From: Methanobrevibacter sp.
Lineage (GTDB): Archaea; Methanobacteriota; Methanobacteria; Methanobacteriales; Methanobacteriaceae
Direction: 5' to 3'
Assembly: GCA_017646885.1 (NCBI GenBank)
Contig: JAGCLR010000374.1
Location: forward strand, 1-45,844
Length of the DNA stretch: 45,844 bases
This document shows, one piece after another, positions 17,501 to 27,098 of this stretch. Both the position numbers and the translations under genes were made by a program. Numbering within the stretch: position 1 is the stretch's first letter; each line of letters begins with the position of its first letter. The notes under the pieces were generated by a model. That model saw only the letters and a list, made by a program, of their open reading frames with translations. It made no database searches and had not been told where the DNA came from.

Positions 17501-20500
17501 TTACATAGCTTCGCTAGTAATAACACCAGTATTTCTATCAACAGTAATCTTAACATCAATAAATTCAATAGCTTCAGCAGGAACGATACGAATAGCAACA
17601 TTCATAATGTGTGGGTCTTCGTTATCTTGTGTAACACTCAAAGAGTATTGTTCCACACCTTCTGCGGCTTGAACTCGGTTCAAGAAAGCATCAATAGAGT
17701 TTCTAGCTGCACTTCTTGTGTTAGCAGTATTCTGCTGGAACAAGTAAGGGAGCATCATATTTTCAAGAACCTTTTCAATGTAGTTCAAACATCTACGAAC
17801 ATTGATTCTGTTCAAAGCACTTTCTTTCTTCAAAGCAGTCTTTTGTCCGTACAAGCATTCACCAAAGCCACCACAATCTCTAGAAGTATTGACGTTGATG
17901 TTATACAACTGACCAATTTCGTCATCAGTCAAACGAGTTAATTGTCCGTTTGTATAAGTGATGTTACCACGCTGGACACCTGCAGGAGCGAACCAAGGAT
18001 AACTTGTCATATCACAGTAAGCCATGCGGCAAGCACCAGCAATAGACTTAGGCAAGTAAATCCAAGAAGCAAGTGTACCATTGTAATACTTGTCATAGCC
18101 AGCATATTCAGCTACATAAGTACCATTGTTGAAGGAGAACATTTTGGCTTCACCAAGCATTCTCTTAACAGATTTAGCTTCTCTTGAAGTTACCTGAACT
18201 ACACCAATGTCAATAGTTCTGCTAGCAGCAATTTCAGCAATCTTTCTCTGGAGAGCAGAGTATCTCTGTTTACCATTGAATGTGTCAATAGCATCTACGT
18301 TGAACAAGATGTCAAAATCGGCCTTCTGTCTATCAGCATAAAGTTTCAAACCAGCAATCTTTTCTGTTACATTGTTCTTCTTTGAGTTAGAACCACCAGT
18401 CAATCCATAGATAGCGAAGGTTTGATGTGGCATAGCATAGGTGCCAGCACCGGTTCTTGCTTCGTTTACAGAATTACGAGAAACATAAATGTAATCAGAG
18501 TGACCGTTAATGACGTTAGGAGCATACAAAGAATTACCTTCAGCATCCTTAGCAGTTGGGTCATTAGATACAAACCAAGATTCAGCTGGGTCCTTCAAGA
18601 GAGCATCCATACCAGTGCCCCAAGCGGCTTCAGCAGTCTGTGATTTGGTCTTTACATAGACGTTGATACGATAGACCTTTGTCCAAGTCAAAGTATCCTG
18701 GTCTGTTTCAACGTCATCTACTTTATCTTCATCGTCATACTTATACTTCCACATAAATGCATTCTGGTGATTCAATGCTGGGATTTCAGCACATTCAGGA
18801 GTGATAATGGAAACACCGATGTCATTACCATATTCACCAGGACCAATAGATGTGATAATCAACTGGTTTGCCTTATTGGAAACATACTGTTCTACGTCAC
18901 CATTACCTGGTTCGTCATCAGATTCAATGGAAACAGTATAACCATCTTTATATCTTTCATTTGTACCATTCAAGATTTCGGATGTAGCGAATGCAGCCAT
19001 TTTGTTGACTGGAACATCTCCTGGTTTCTGTGTACCTTCTTGCCAAGGAATTACTACTGGATCTGGGTTATCGGAAGTATATACTGACAATGTTGTAGGA
19101 GCCTTTGCGTTCTTTTCAGCAATAGTCCAGAACAACTTCCAATCGTAAGCATTTTTAGGTGCTGCACCAACTTTAGCAGCAAATTTTTCCCAATCCTTAG
19201 TGAAAATTACCTTTTCAATAGGTTTATTCAAAATGTATTCACTATCACCTTCGTATTCAAGGTCTACACCTTCCCATACATCATAGTATGTAAGCAAACT
19301 ATATGTTCCTTCTGCCATAAGTTCGGAAATGTCAGCGCCATAAGAATCAGCGATAGCAGCAAGTTTTTCTTTACCTTCTTCAGTCTTATTTAATTCTGTT
19401 AATGGTTGTACTGTTACTTCAAATGTTACAGGGTTAAGGTCTTTATCTTTACCAGTAACACCAATACCAGCAAGAGCTTCTTGAAGTGTATTCATACCAT
19501 ATTCACGGTATTGAATACCAACTGTTTGACCCATTGTGGCAGAGAATGCAGTAGTATCAACATAGTAAGTCTTATTAACGCAGTCATCCCAATCACGGAA
19601 TTGGATTTTACTTGCGTCAATAGGGTCTTTACACAATGTTACAACATCTTCACCTGTATTCCAAGTAGCCGCACCCTTATAGAAGTTTTCGTCCTTGAAC
19701 AATTCGCTATACTTATAAGCACTTGTAGCTTCTAATGTATCTTCAATAGTCTTTACAGCAGCAGAAGTCAAATAAGCAGTCAATGTTGTACCAACACTAT
19801 TTAATGTATCAGTTGCAGGAACACTAAATGTTACTTTATAACCAACGGCAGATTCTGCAGGGGCACCAGTAACTTCTTCATTAGCACTAATGTATAACAA
19901 TGGATTTGTCTTGTTAATTTGGATAGTATCAGGATAAATACAACCTGTTGACCACGCAGAAGTTGTAAAAATCAAATCATCATACATTTTACCGACTTCA
20001 CCACGGCTATTAACCTTAGTAGCAAATTCAATGTATTTACCTGAAGCGGTTTGAATGTTCTCAAGTTCAATATCAGTATCTTTGTCACCAACATTCTTGA
20101 ATACAGCAATAGCAGGAGCATTATCGTTAATCAAATCTACTACAGTACCAAAACCAGCTTTTTGGTAGATACCGAAACCACTTAATGCATCATCAACAAT
20201 CCATTCTCCTTCACCAGCAATAGCAGTAACCTGTGTTACTGTATCAAGATTTTGGAGCATCTTCAAATTAGAGTTATCTTCATTGTCAATGAACTTAAAT
20301 TGTGAAGTATCGGTTGAACGATATGTGTCCTTCAAGTCAGCATCGGTATATGGGTATTGAATCTGAGCATAGCCTTCATCACCCATCGTGGTTCTAACAG
20401 TCAACAACTGGTTAGAAATTGCCAAATAGTTTTCGGCAGCGAAGTGACCGTAATCGTCAAGATTTTCGGGCTGACCATAAATGTCGGTGAAATTGTCATA

Positions 20501-20644
20501 AGATGTTGTCAAAACTCTCTGGTTTACAGGACCCTTATTGGACTTCATTACGATAGCACCAATGCCCAAACCTGGTAAAGAGTTAGAACGAATGGTATTG
20601 TCTATTTCTGTAAAACGAATACCTGGCACGGAATACTTTGCCAT
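17501..20644 (-). CDS. 18: Tail sheath protein (T4 gp18 family)
   Basis: 1047 residues; forms the contractile sheath around the tail tube. The N terminus MAKYSVPGIRFTEIDNTIR and LPGLGIGAIVMKSNKGPV is the family start. The conserved C-terminal domain follows: RDCGGFGECLYGQKTALKK, RRCLNYIEKVLENMMLPYLF, and IVPAEAIEFIDVKITVDRN at the end. T4 gp18 is 659 residues, so about 390 extra residues sit in the middle (roughly residues 100-700), probably surface-exposed insert domains. A late promoter lies about 68 bases upstream, with an AGAGGT ribosome site and a strong terminator after it, i.e. a single-gene late unit, as expected for a high-copy protein. Confidence 0.95.
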   Translation of the reverse strand: MAKYSVPGIRFTEIDNTIRSNSLPGLGIGAIVMKSNKGPVNQRVLTTSYDNFTDIYGQPENLDDYGHFAAENYLAISNQLLTVRTTMGDEGYAQIQYPYTDADLKDTYRSTDTSQFKFIDNEDNSNLKMLQNLDTVTQVTAIAGEGEWIVDDALSGFGIYQKAGFGTVVDLINDNAPAIAVFKNVGDKDTDIELENIQTASGKYIEFATKVNSRGEVGKMYDDLIFTTSAWSTGCIYPDTIQINKTNPLLYISANEEVTGAPAESAVGYKVTFSVPATDTLNSVGTTLTAYLTSAAVKTIEDTLEATSAYKYSELFKDENFYKGAATWNTGEDVVTLCKDPIDASKIQFRDWDDCVNKTYYVDTTAFSATMGQTVGIQYREYGMNTLQEALAGIGVTGKDKDLNPVTFEVTVQPLTELNKTEEGKEKLAAIADSYGADISELMAEGTYSLLTYYDVWEGVDLEYEGDSEYILNKPIEKVIFTKDWEKFAAKVGAAPKNAYDWKLFWTIAEKNAKAPTTLSVYTSDNPDPVVIPWQEGTQKPGDVPVNKMAAFATSEILNGTNERYKDGYTVSIESDDEPGNGDVEQYVSNKANQLIITSIGPGEYGNDIGVSIITPECAEIPALNHQNAFMWKYKYDDEDKVDDVETDQDTLTWTKVYRINVYVKTKSQTAEAAWGTGMDALLKDPAESWFVSNDPTAKDAEGNSLYAPNVINGHSDYIYVSRNSVNEARTGAGTYAMPHQTFAIYGLTGGSNSKKNNVTEKIAGLKLYADRQKADFDILFNVDAIDTFNGKQRYSALQRKIAEIAASRTIDIGVVQVTSREAKSVKRMLGEAKMFSFNNGTYVAEYAGYDKYYNGTLASWIYLPKSIAGACRMAYCDMTSYPWFAPAGVQRGNITYTNGQLTRLTDDEIGQLYNINVNTSRDCGGFGECLYGQKTALKKESALNRINVRRCLNYIEKVLENMMLPYLFQQNTANTRSAARNSIDAFLNRVQAAEGVEQYSLSVTQDNEDPHIMNVAIRIVPAEAIEFIDVKITVDRNTGVITSEAM

Positions 20645-20711
20645 AAAATTACCTCTTTGTTATAAACTTAATAATAAAATCACTCACTCACAAATTAAAT
20701 TATAATCTCTA

Positions 20712-20719
20712 TATTTATA
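20712..20719 (-). promoter_or_regulatory. T4-type late promoter (TATAAATA)
   Basis: Exact octamer upstream of the sheath gene, directly following a terminator. Confidence 0.8.
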
Positions 20720-20725
20720 AGAAAA

Positions 20726-20743
20726 GGTCGCTAAAAAGCGACC
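20726..20743 (-). terminator. Terminator after glycosyltransferase gene
   Basis: 7-bp stem GGTCGCT / AGCGACC, loop of four bases, followed on the minus strand by TTTTC. Confidence 0.75.
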
Positions 20744-20746
20744 ATT

Positions 20747-21496
20747 TTATAACTTTCTAACACCCCATTCAATCTTTGTAGTTGGTTCATAAAATAGTGG
20801 TGATAACATTTTTCTTAATTGTAATCGTTTACCAAAATTTATAGAAAATTCGTTCATTTTATCCATAGAATTTGACACACCAGAGTATTGTAATCTTATA
20901 TCCCTAATGTAACCTATTCTGTAACCAAGTATTGCTAATTCGTCACCTAAAAATCTATCTTCTTCACCCCAGTTACCATCAAAATTTGAGTTGAAAATTC
21001 TACCCTGATTTAATTCTCTTATTTCAGGAAGAACTTTCTTTGATAACCAAATACCAGCCGTATAAACTCCATTTCTAGGTTCGGCATAGGTTTCCCAAGG
21101 AATATAATCGTGTTCTTTTTCAGGTTCTATAACATATCTTGTTGGTTTAATTCCTTCCCATTTTGTATGTAATAATCGTGGGTCATTTTCTTTAAGATAA
21201 AAGATTATACAATCGTACTCATCTTTTAATTCATTTATTTTGTTTTCAGGATTTTCTGTTGGAACTTTATCCTGGTCTAAAAATAGTATATCGTCATCTA
21301 TTCCTTCAGCACCTATATCCCTAGCATATCCTGCCATAAAAACATCGTCTGGTAAATTAAGATTAGTTTGTTTACAATCACCTGTAAAGTCATTTGGAAT
21401 TTGACATCTATCAAAGACAAACAAAGGATTTTTGAAAATCCTTTGAAAGTCTTTAATATGATTTGTTTTACTTTTTATTGGAATTATTGTTTTCAT
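20747..21496 (-). CDS. GT-A glycosyltransferase-like protein
   Basis: 249 residues. The segment MAGYARDIGAEGIDDDILF then LDQDKVP (DQD at residues 74-76) is the nucleotide-sugar binding region and metal-binding DxD of GT-A enzymes. WGEEDRFLGDELAILGYRIG further on resembles the acceptor-side acidic motif of the same fold. The start is the ATG at 21496, overlapping the fibre stop (TAATG); a TTG six bases earlier is less likely. It is co-transcribed with two fibre genes and ends at a terminator. This suggests it glycosylates a fibre or another tail protein, but the sugar and target are unknown. Confidence 0.75.
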   Translation of the reverse strand: MKTIIPIKSKTNHIKDFQRIFKNPLFVFDRCQIPNDFTGDCKQTNLNLPDDVFMAGYARDIGAEGIDDDILFLDQDKVPTENPENKINELKDEYDCIIFYLKENDPRLLHTKWEGIKPTRYVIEPEKEHDYIPWETYAEPRNGVYTAGIWLSKKVLPEIRELNQGRIFNSNFDGNWGEEDRFLGDELAILGYRIGYIRDIRLQYSGVSNSMDKMNEFSINFGKRLQLRKMLSPLFYEPTTKIEWGVRKL

Positions 21497-23583
21497 TACC
21501 AATTTTGCTCATAATCAGAATTAAGTATATAGACGAAAGCATCACCACCTTCATTCCAGTCACAATAAAATTCAATCGTTCCATTCATAAATGTTTCTAT
21601 ACTTGGGCTGGCTGTTTCTATAATTCTATCTACACCATCTGACCAAGTTCCACTTATTGTAACAGTATTTAAAGCACCATTTAGAGTATTGAATACATTA
21701 GCACAGTCCATCATATCACTTTGTGTTCTATAAAAATTCTTGAAGGCTTGCTGGCTAGCATAACCAGAACATTCAGGAGTTTTATAACTTCTAGTACCAT
21801 CAGCTTTATAGTGATTATATGTCGCACTAAAACTTTCTTCTTTTATATGTGTAAATTTATCCCACAAATCTTTATATTTACACCATACAGAAGAACCAAG
21901 TAATGGAACATCTACACAAATACCGTGACCATCAGATTCTTTTGAACTAAATGGAACTAATACATTTGGTGAAGGATTTGCCATAAATTGTCTAGTTATA
22001 CGGAAACTATCTATATGGAAATCGCACATAGTTGGTACAACCCAATCTAATGCATCGCTACGATTTGTATACTTATATTCACCAGTATTATCATATTTAG
22101 CTGTTTCCAAATAATATAATGGTGTTTTAGGTACATTATAGAAATAAAGATTTTTTATATTACTACTATAAAATCTAAGTCCAATGTAATCAGCGAAAAT
22201 GTTACAATAAGATAAATTAACTACTGAGAATCTATATTTTTGGAATCTCTTTAATTTTTCAATTTTTAATGATAAACCACAACCAATGCCTTTATCTGCT
22301 CTATGTTCAGAATTATAAGTGAATAATTGTCCTTTTCTAATAACATAATCAGTTATATTATTATCAAGATAATTTGAAATTTCAATGTTTCTAGCATTTT
22401 GACCATCGTAATCATTTGGGAAAGCAACATAACCACCTATAGTTCCATTAGACATTCTAGTAGAACAACTGTTCCAGTTACCTTCAGCAGTTGTAACATT
22501 ATTGTTATACCAATAAGGGTCAAAGTCTACTTTATATCGTTTTTCGTGAGGTCCAAATTCAAAATAAGCCATACCATAGTTTGTATTGTTATTATTTAAC
22601 ATTGTTAATGTAGCAGACAAAGAATGTTTTTGTGCTTCAGCTGCAGAGAATACTGCGAAGTCGCCACTAACACTAAATGTATTTGCTCCACCAGATACTG
22701 TTAATGTTTTAGTTGTAATTTTTGTAGAAGCAGATAATGTATTGCAGTTCAAATTTTTAGCAGACAAATATGTAGCAGAGAATTTACTACCTGTTAGATT
22801 AGTTGAAGAAATATCAGTAGCAGATATATTTGTTGCTGATAAACTTGTTATAGTTGAATTAACTGCCGTTAAATTCGTACCAGACAAATTAGTTGAAGAT
22901 ATATTATTAGATGTTAAATTTGTGAATGAACCTGAAGTAGCACTAAACTGATTAGCACTAAAATTCTTTGCAGATATATCATTGAACTGTGCTGAATTAG
23001 CAGAGAATTTATTAGCACTAATGTTAGTTCCCGAGAAGTTTCTTGATGAAATGTTGCCTGCAGATAAATTATTAACAAATGCGCTGTCGGAAGTTAAATT
23101 TGTTGCAGTCATATTTGTTATTTTAGCATCAGTTGAAACGAATAATGTAGCTGTTTCATTTGTTGTGCTAAGGTTATTAATTTGAGCATTAGTAGCACTT
23201 AAATTATTAGCAGACAAATTTTGGAATTTGAAACTAGCATCAATAATACCACCACACAAATAAATGTTATTATCTACAATAGCAATACCGTTACTTCCAC
23301 GCAAACTAAATGCCATACTAGCATTTATCTGTGTAGTTCCGTCAGGCATATCAGTAAATGTAATGTTATCCCCTGGTTCGTATTTAGCAGCTCTACTTGA
23401 TAATTCTTCAATACAATCAGCAAGATAAACGTCGCGGTTAATCAAAGGCTGTATGGTATTTACAGTCTGCCAGTAACCATCAGCTACTGTATTTCTATCC
23501 CAGGGAGTAGCATATAATCTTGCAGTTGTACCATTATCGTACACGTGCATATATGAATCTAAATGTTCTTTTATTTTTCCCAT
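21496..23583 (-). CDS. Fibre protein with LSATN repeats (paralogue A)
   Basis: 695 residues. The N-terminal 90 residues (NTIQPLINRDVYLADCIEEL) match the next protein. Residues about 110-290 are a regular array of short units around NLSATN, FSGTNIS and KNFSANQ, like a beta-helical fibre shaft. Then comes FSVSGDFAVFSAAEAQKHSL, also shared with its paralogue, and a globular Tyr/Asn-rich C-terminal half that is probably the binding domain. AGAGGT ribosome site; it starts nine bases after the paralogue. A secondary fibre or spike role is inferred from architecture and from the linked glycosyltransferase. Confidence 0.75.
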   Translation of the reverse strand: MGKIKEHLDSYMHVYDNGTTARLYATPWDRNTVADGYWQTVNTIQPLINRDVYLADCIEELSSRAAKYEPGDNITFTDMPDGTTQINASMAFSLRGSNGIAIVDNNIYLCGGIIDASFKFQNLSANNLSATNAQINNLSTTNETATLFVSTDAKITNMTATNLTSDSAFVNNLSAGNISSRNFSGTNISANKFSANSAQFNDISAKNFSANQFSATSGSFTNLTSNNISSTNLSGTNLTAVNSTITSLSATNISATDISSTNLTGSKFSATYLSAKNLNCNTLSASTKITTKTLTVSGGANTFSVSGDFAVFSAAEAQKHSLSATLTMLNNNNTNYGMAYFEFGPHEKRYKVDFDPYWYNNNVTTAEGNWNSCSTRMSNGTIGGYVAFPNDYDGQNARNIEISNYLDNNITDYVIRKGQLFTYNSEHRADKGIGCGLSLKIEKLKRFQKYRFSVVNLSYCNIFADYIGLRFYSSNIKNLYFYNVPKTPLYYLETAKYDNTGEYKYTNRSDALDWVVPTMCDFHIDSFRITRQFMANPSPNVLVPFSSKESDGHGICVDVPLLGSSVWCKYKDLWDKFTHIKEESFSATYNHYKADGTRSYKTPECSGYASQQAFKNFYRTQSDMMDCANVFNTLNGALNTVTISGTWSDGVDRIIETASPSIETFMNGTIEFYCDWNEGGDAFVYILNSDYEQNW

Positions 23584-23591
23584 ATAACCTC

Positions 23592-25442
23592 TTAATAATT
23601 ATTTCCATTTAAGAAATAGATAAAATGCCCTTCATCAGTATTAGATACTTTAAACATTATATTTTTATTTAAAACACCCCAAACTTTATTATATTTAGCA
23701 TAATCATCTAACCAGGTACTATCAGGATGTGTAGCACACTCCCAATCACTATATAAACTTGACCCATACATCGCATATACACCACCATTAGCAGGCACAT
23801 TTGTAAAGAAACTGTTCACATTAGATAAATCGGGATATTCACGTGTACCACTTCGTCTTTCAGGCCATACTACTGGTTCAATATAATAATTATTAAATGA
23901 ATGTATAGATTTTGGAGCATTATAGAAGTAAAAATTTGATTTTACAGTATCAAAAAATCTAACTATAAAACGATTTTTTTGGTGATTATCAAATACAACC
24001 AAATTTATATGATATGTTAATGTTGGTTTACACAATGAAACATTTATTGGTAAAATAACATTAGTAGTTCTACTTAGATTACCAAGTCTAAAAATAATTG
24101 TATTTAAATTATCATTTTTAATTAGATTATTTAAATTAGTTGAGTTATATTCTGTTACAGCACCGTTAGGTATATCTTTATTATAATAAATGATTACATT
24201 TGAATTATCTGGTTCATAACCAATAATTCCTATTGTATTTTTCATTTGAGCATTTCTAATGTTAGTTAATATACCAGACAAAGAATGTTTTTGTGGTTCT
24301 GCTGCAGAAAATACTTTAAAGTCTCCACTAACATTAAATGCATTATAGTTTGTGCTTGTAACAGATAACATATTAGCAACAGTACTTCCTGACGCATTAA
24401 GATAATTAGCACTCATATAATTTGCTGTGTTATTATAACTCATTCCATAAACAGCTCGGTTTACAGTAATTACATTTGCAACTTTATCTATATTGATAGC
24501 ACTCAAATTTTTAGCACTTAACGCACTAAAATATGCTGTAGAATAATTAAGATTTGTACTCTTAATTGCTGTTGATAAGGTATTTGTAGATGTTACAGCA
24601 CTGATATTTACATTTGCTTGTATTTTAAAATCATTTAATGCGGTCAAATGATTTGCTGTTCCGTTTACACACAAACTCTTATTATCAGTACCAGCTCCGC
24701 TAAAAATAGCAGTCATAGCAGAGAAATCATTTGATACTTTATAATCACCTGGTGTAATTAAACTTAGAGCATCTAAATCAGTAGCACTAAAATTTGTGCT
24801 ATAAATTACTGCATTGGAAAAATCTTTATTTAATCTTGTTGCTTGTCCAGATGTTGAAGTTAAATTAGTATTGTTGTGATTAATAGCAGTCAAATCTATA
24901 AATGTAGCAGTATTATTTAATGCAGTTAAATTCGTACAAGATAATGCATTTGTAAAATTCCAATTTTGGCATCTATTATCAGTACTTAAATCAAATGTAT
25001 CGTTGATTAGTTTTATTTCGGCAGTTTCATTATCAATAAAGTCTATGGAAATAGTACCCTGGTCGCAATTAAATTCATGCTTGAAATCTTCAGCATTATA
25101 ATACTGGTTAATATATTTAAGTCCACGGGCATCTGTTGTAATTGTTGTATGATTACCTGGAACAAATGTTTTTATTTTTGGATTTAAGTTATCCAATAAA
25201 TCTGCCAAATACAAATCTCTTGAACTCAAAGGAATAAGAGTATTCTTTGTCATCCAATCGCCATCAGTTACAGTAAATTTAGTCCAAGTTTTAGGGACCA
25301 TATTAAATGTAGCTGTGGTTATCTGTTCAGGAGTAAATGTAGTCCAGGCACTTGGCAAAAAATACGGAATGTGCTTTACATCGTTATTATCATAGAAACC
25401 ACTATGTTCAGTCTCATACAAATGTGCCTTAAATTTTGCCAT
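23592..25442 (-). CDS. Fibre protein (paralogue B)
   Basis: 616 residues, paralogous to the downstream gene. Shared parts are the N-terminal NTLIPLSSRDLYLADLLD block, an LSA/NLT-rich shaft (less regular here), and FNVSGDFKVFSAAEPQKHSL before the C-terminal domain. The C-terminal halves are unrelated in detail, which is the expected pattern when only the receptor-binding end diverges. A GAGGT ribosome site and an exact late promoter (25460-25467) lie upstream. It probably forms a fibre or spike with the adjacent paralogue. Confidence 0.75.
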   Translation of the reverse strand: MAKFKAHLYETEHSGFYDNNDVKHIPYFLPSAWTTFTPEQITTATFNMVPKTWTKFTVTDGDWMTKNTLIPLSSRDLYLADLLDNLNPKIKTFVPGNHTTITTDARGLKYINQYYNAEDFKHEFNCDQGTISIDFIDNETAEIKLINDTFDLSTDNRCQNWNFTNALSCTNLTALNNTATFIDLTAINHNNTNLTSTSGQATRLNKDFSNAVIYSTNFSATDLDALSLITPGDYKVSNDFSAMTAIFSGAGTDNKSLCVNGTANHLTALNDFKIQANVNISAVTSTNTLSTAIKSTNLNYSTAYFSALSAKNLSAINIDKVANVITVNRAVYGMSYNNTANYMSANYLNASGSTVANMLSVTSTNYNAFNVSGDFKVFSAAEPQKHSLSGILTNIRNAQMKNTIGIIGYEPDNSNVIIYYNKDIPNGAVTEYNSTNLNNLIKNDNLNTIIFRLGNLSRTTNVILPINVSLCKPTLTYHINLVVFDNHQKNRFIVRFFDTVKSNFYFYNAPKSIHSFNNYYIEPVVWPERRSGTREYPDLSNVNSFFTNVPANGGVYAMYGSSLYSDWECATHPDSTWLDDYAKYNKVWGVLNKNIMFKVSNTDEGHFIYFLNGNNY

Positions 25443-25459
25443 TTACTATACCTCAACTA

Positions 25460-25467
25460 TATTTATA
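25460..25467 (-). promoter_or_regulatory. T4-type late promoter (TATAAATA)
   Basis: Exact octamer followed by TAG, 17 bases before the ATG of fibre paralogue B and downstream of a terminator. Confidence 0.8.
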
Positions 25468-25474
25468 AAGAAAA

Positions 25475-25498
25475 ACCAGTACCCAAAAGGATACTGGT
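25475..25498 (-). terminator. Terminator after HAD nucleotidase gene
   Basis: 7-bp stem ACCAGTA / TACTGGT with a 10-base loop, followed on the minus strand by TTTTTC. Confidence 0.7.
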
Positions 25499-25523
25499 CT
25501 TTTCCGCACGAACCGAGTAGAGT

Positions 25524-26006
25524 TTACCCGAGAATCTGTAATAGTGCTTGTCGGCATTGTCCTGGGCTTTCAAATTTTAACCCGACACCACCTGCCAACA
25601 CGAAAGCTTCAATGTTCTTTCCAAAATCGTCAATGAGCAAACTAGAACTATTCGCAAATTTGGCTTTTGCCTTTCCGGTCTTGACAATGTAAATGTTTTT
25701 GTTTGGAACTTTGGTATTAGCCATAAGCCATTCAATTTTACCATTCACACCATCGTTATAATTTACCTGTGACAAAATACAAAGGTCAATACCTTCTTCA
25801 TCACAGAATTTTTCAAGCCACTTATAGAAGCGTTCACCTTCTTTAGTCCACTTCATATTAGCCCAAAAGTCAATTCCAGCGGCATGTACTTTTTCCCAAT
25901 CTACTTTGTAATGTTCAATGGCATCAATCTCTGCGCAAGCACCGCAGAAATCGCAAATGACACCGTCCATATCCAAGTATATTGTATCTATTTTGTTTGT
26001 TCGCAT
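25524..26006 (-). CDS. HAD-family 5'(3')-deoxyribonucleotidase-like protein
   Basis: 160 residues. The HAD nucleophile motif DMDGVICDF is at residues 12-20. Lys within IVKTGKAKAK and the acidic motif SSSLLIDDFGKNI towards the C terminus complete the phosphatase signature. The size and a cap-less layout with WANMKWTKEGERF fit the NT5C-like nucleotidases found in many phages, which dephosphorylate nucleoside monophosphates. There is no ribosome site. An exact TATAAATA ends four bases before the ATG, implying a leaderless mRNA. A terminator follows. The substrate is inferred, not shown. Confidence 0.82.
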   Translation of the reverse strand: MRTNKIDTIYLDMDGVICDFCGACAEIDAIEHYKVDWEKVHAAGIDFWANMKWTKEGERFYKWLEKFCDEEGIDLCILSQVNYNDGVNGKIEWLMANTKVPNKNIYIVKTGKAKAKFANSSSLLIDDFGKNIEAFVLAGGVGLKFESPGQCRQALLQILG

Positions 26007-26010
26007 ATAG

Positions 26011-26018
26011 TATTTATA
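26011..26018 (-). promoter_or_regulatory. T4-type late promoter (TATAAATACTAT), leaderless spacing
   Basis: Matches the extended T4 late consensus TATAAATACTAT. The ATG follows immediately, and the octamer overlaps the stop codon of the methyltransferase gene. Confidence 0.8.
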
Positions 26019-26610
26019 ATATACCGACTTCTTCCAAAGTCTTTATATTTAACCATTCATTTCTATTATTATTCAAATCGTTAAATGTAAGTTCACCCAA
26101 ATTAAAATACTGTTTTTCATTTATAGTAGATTTTACATTAGTATCAATTACACCAACATCTGCTTCGTCTTCAGGTAAAACATAACATTCATAATCACTT
26201 GTATAACGAAATTTCACAAATCCTTTCCAACAGTCACCATTCCAAATGCCAGTACCGTCATATTCTTCATAGTCATATCCATTTTCAAATTGAGCAGGAT
26301 TTATATCGTGGCAAATAATGACTCCGCCTTGATTTAAATGTTTTAAAGAATTTTGAATGTCTTTATAAACTTGGTGCCCTTCGTGTAAACCATCTACGAA
26401 AACTATATCAAATTTTTTATTACAAATTCTAAAAAATTCGTCAGATGTCAAAACGAAATCTGCATAAGCAATTATATCCGGGTCAATACATATCTTTTCA
26501 GGAGCTTGAATTTTGTTAAAATTATCAGCTCTATTTCTAGTACCGATTTCAAGATATGATTTTAAATTGTATTTTTTAATGTAATGATTTATAATTTCAC
26601 TATGATGCAT
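26014..26610 (-). CDS. Class I SAM-dependent methyltransferase-like protein
   Basis: 198 residues. Motif I is YLEIGTRNRADNF (residues 19-31), then ICIDPDI as the acidic strand-2 loop, and FDIVFVDGLHEGHQVYKDI (residues 67-85). This order, and GGVIICHDINP later, is typical of the methyltransferases that accompany glycan-modifying genes. No target-recognition domain is present, so DNA methylation is unlikely. It follows a terminator and has no clear ribosome site. The substrate is unknown; a sugar or small molecule is most plausible given the glycosyltransferases nearby. Confidence 0.78.
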   Translation of the reverse strand: MHHSEIINHYIKKYNLKSYLEIGTRNRADNFNKIQAPEKICIDPDIIAYADFVLTSDEFFRICNKKFDIVFVDGLHEGHQVYKDIQNSLKHLNQGGVIICHDINPAQFENGYDYEEYDGTGIWNGDCWKGFVKFRYTSDYECYVLPEDEADVGVIDTNVKSTINEKQYFNLGELTFNDLNNNRNEWLNIKTLEEVGIL

Positions 26611-26631
26611 ACTATCTCAAATATAGAAAAA

Positions 26632-26652
26632 GTCCCCATTTATATAGGGGAC
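26632..26652 (-). terminator. Terminator after 129-residue gene
   Basis: 6-bp GC-rich stem GTCCCC / GGGGAC flanked by A/T pairs, followed on the minus strand by TTTTTC. Confidence 0.7.
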
Positions 26653-26679
26653 CTTTCAAAAATTTAATTTGTATTGAAC

Positions 26680-27069
26680 TTACTTATTAGGGCAAGCGTT
26701 GTGAACCTTGTTGTCAATGAACAAACCAATTTGAGAAAGCAAATCAGACAAGGTCTTATTGTACTTTTCAGCAACACCGGTTCTAATTTCTTGACAATAC
26801 TTAATGTAGTCATCTTCGGATTTGAAGTCTGTTGGCTGAACAAGCTGCTTTGTAGCATATTCAAAGATACCGTCACCAACTTCGTCACCGAGCTTACGCA
26901 AACCAAGCTTCAAAGAAGTTCCATTTACATAAGATGAAACAATGCCACTCTTACCTTGTGGAGCAGCTTGTTGTGGCTGTTGCTGTGGCTTTGGAGCATC
27001 AGCATCCAAACCATCCATTGTAACACCTTCTTCGTTCAATTTGTTGTGGTAATAATTTTTGAAATCCAT
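26680..27069 (-). CDS. Unknown 129-residue protein with Gln/Pro linker
   Basis: MDFKNYYHNKLNEEG at the start, then a low-complexity linker PKPQQQPQQAAPQGK (residues 26-40), then a helical domain around LRKLGDEVGDGIFEYA. A strong AGGAG ribosome site and an exact late promoter precede it. It is followed by a terminator, so it forms a short late unit. The linker suggests a two-part structural protein. No family is recognised. Confidence 0.7.
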   Translation of the reverse strand: MDFKNYYHNKLNEEGVTMDGLDADAPKPQQQPQQAAPQGKSGIVSSYVNGTSLKLGLRKLGDEVGDGIFEYATKQLVQPTDFKSEDDYIKYCQEIRTGVAEKYNKTLSDLLSQIGLFIDNKVHNACPNK

Positions 27070-27090
27070 ATTATCTCCTAAATTTTATTT

Positions 27091-27098
27091 TATTTATA
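27091..27098 (-). promoter_or_regulatory. T4-type late promoter (TATAAATA)
   Basis: Exact octamer 22 bases before the ATG of the 129-residue gene, abutting the stop of the 279-residue gene. Confidence 0.8.
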
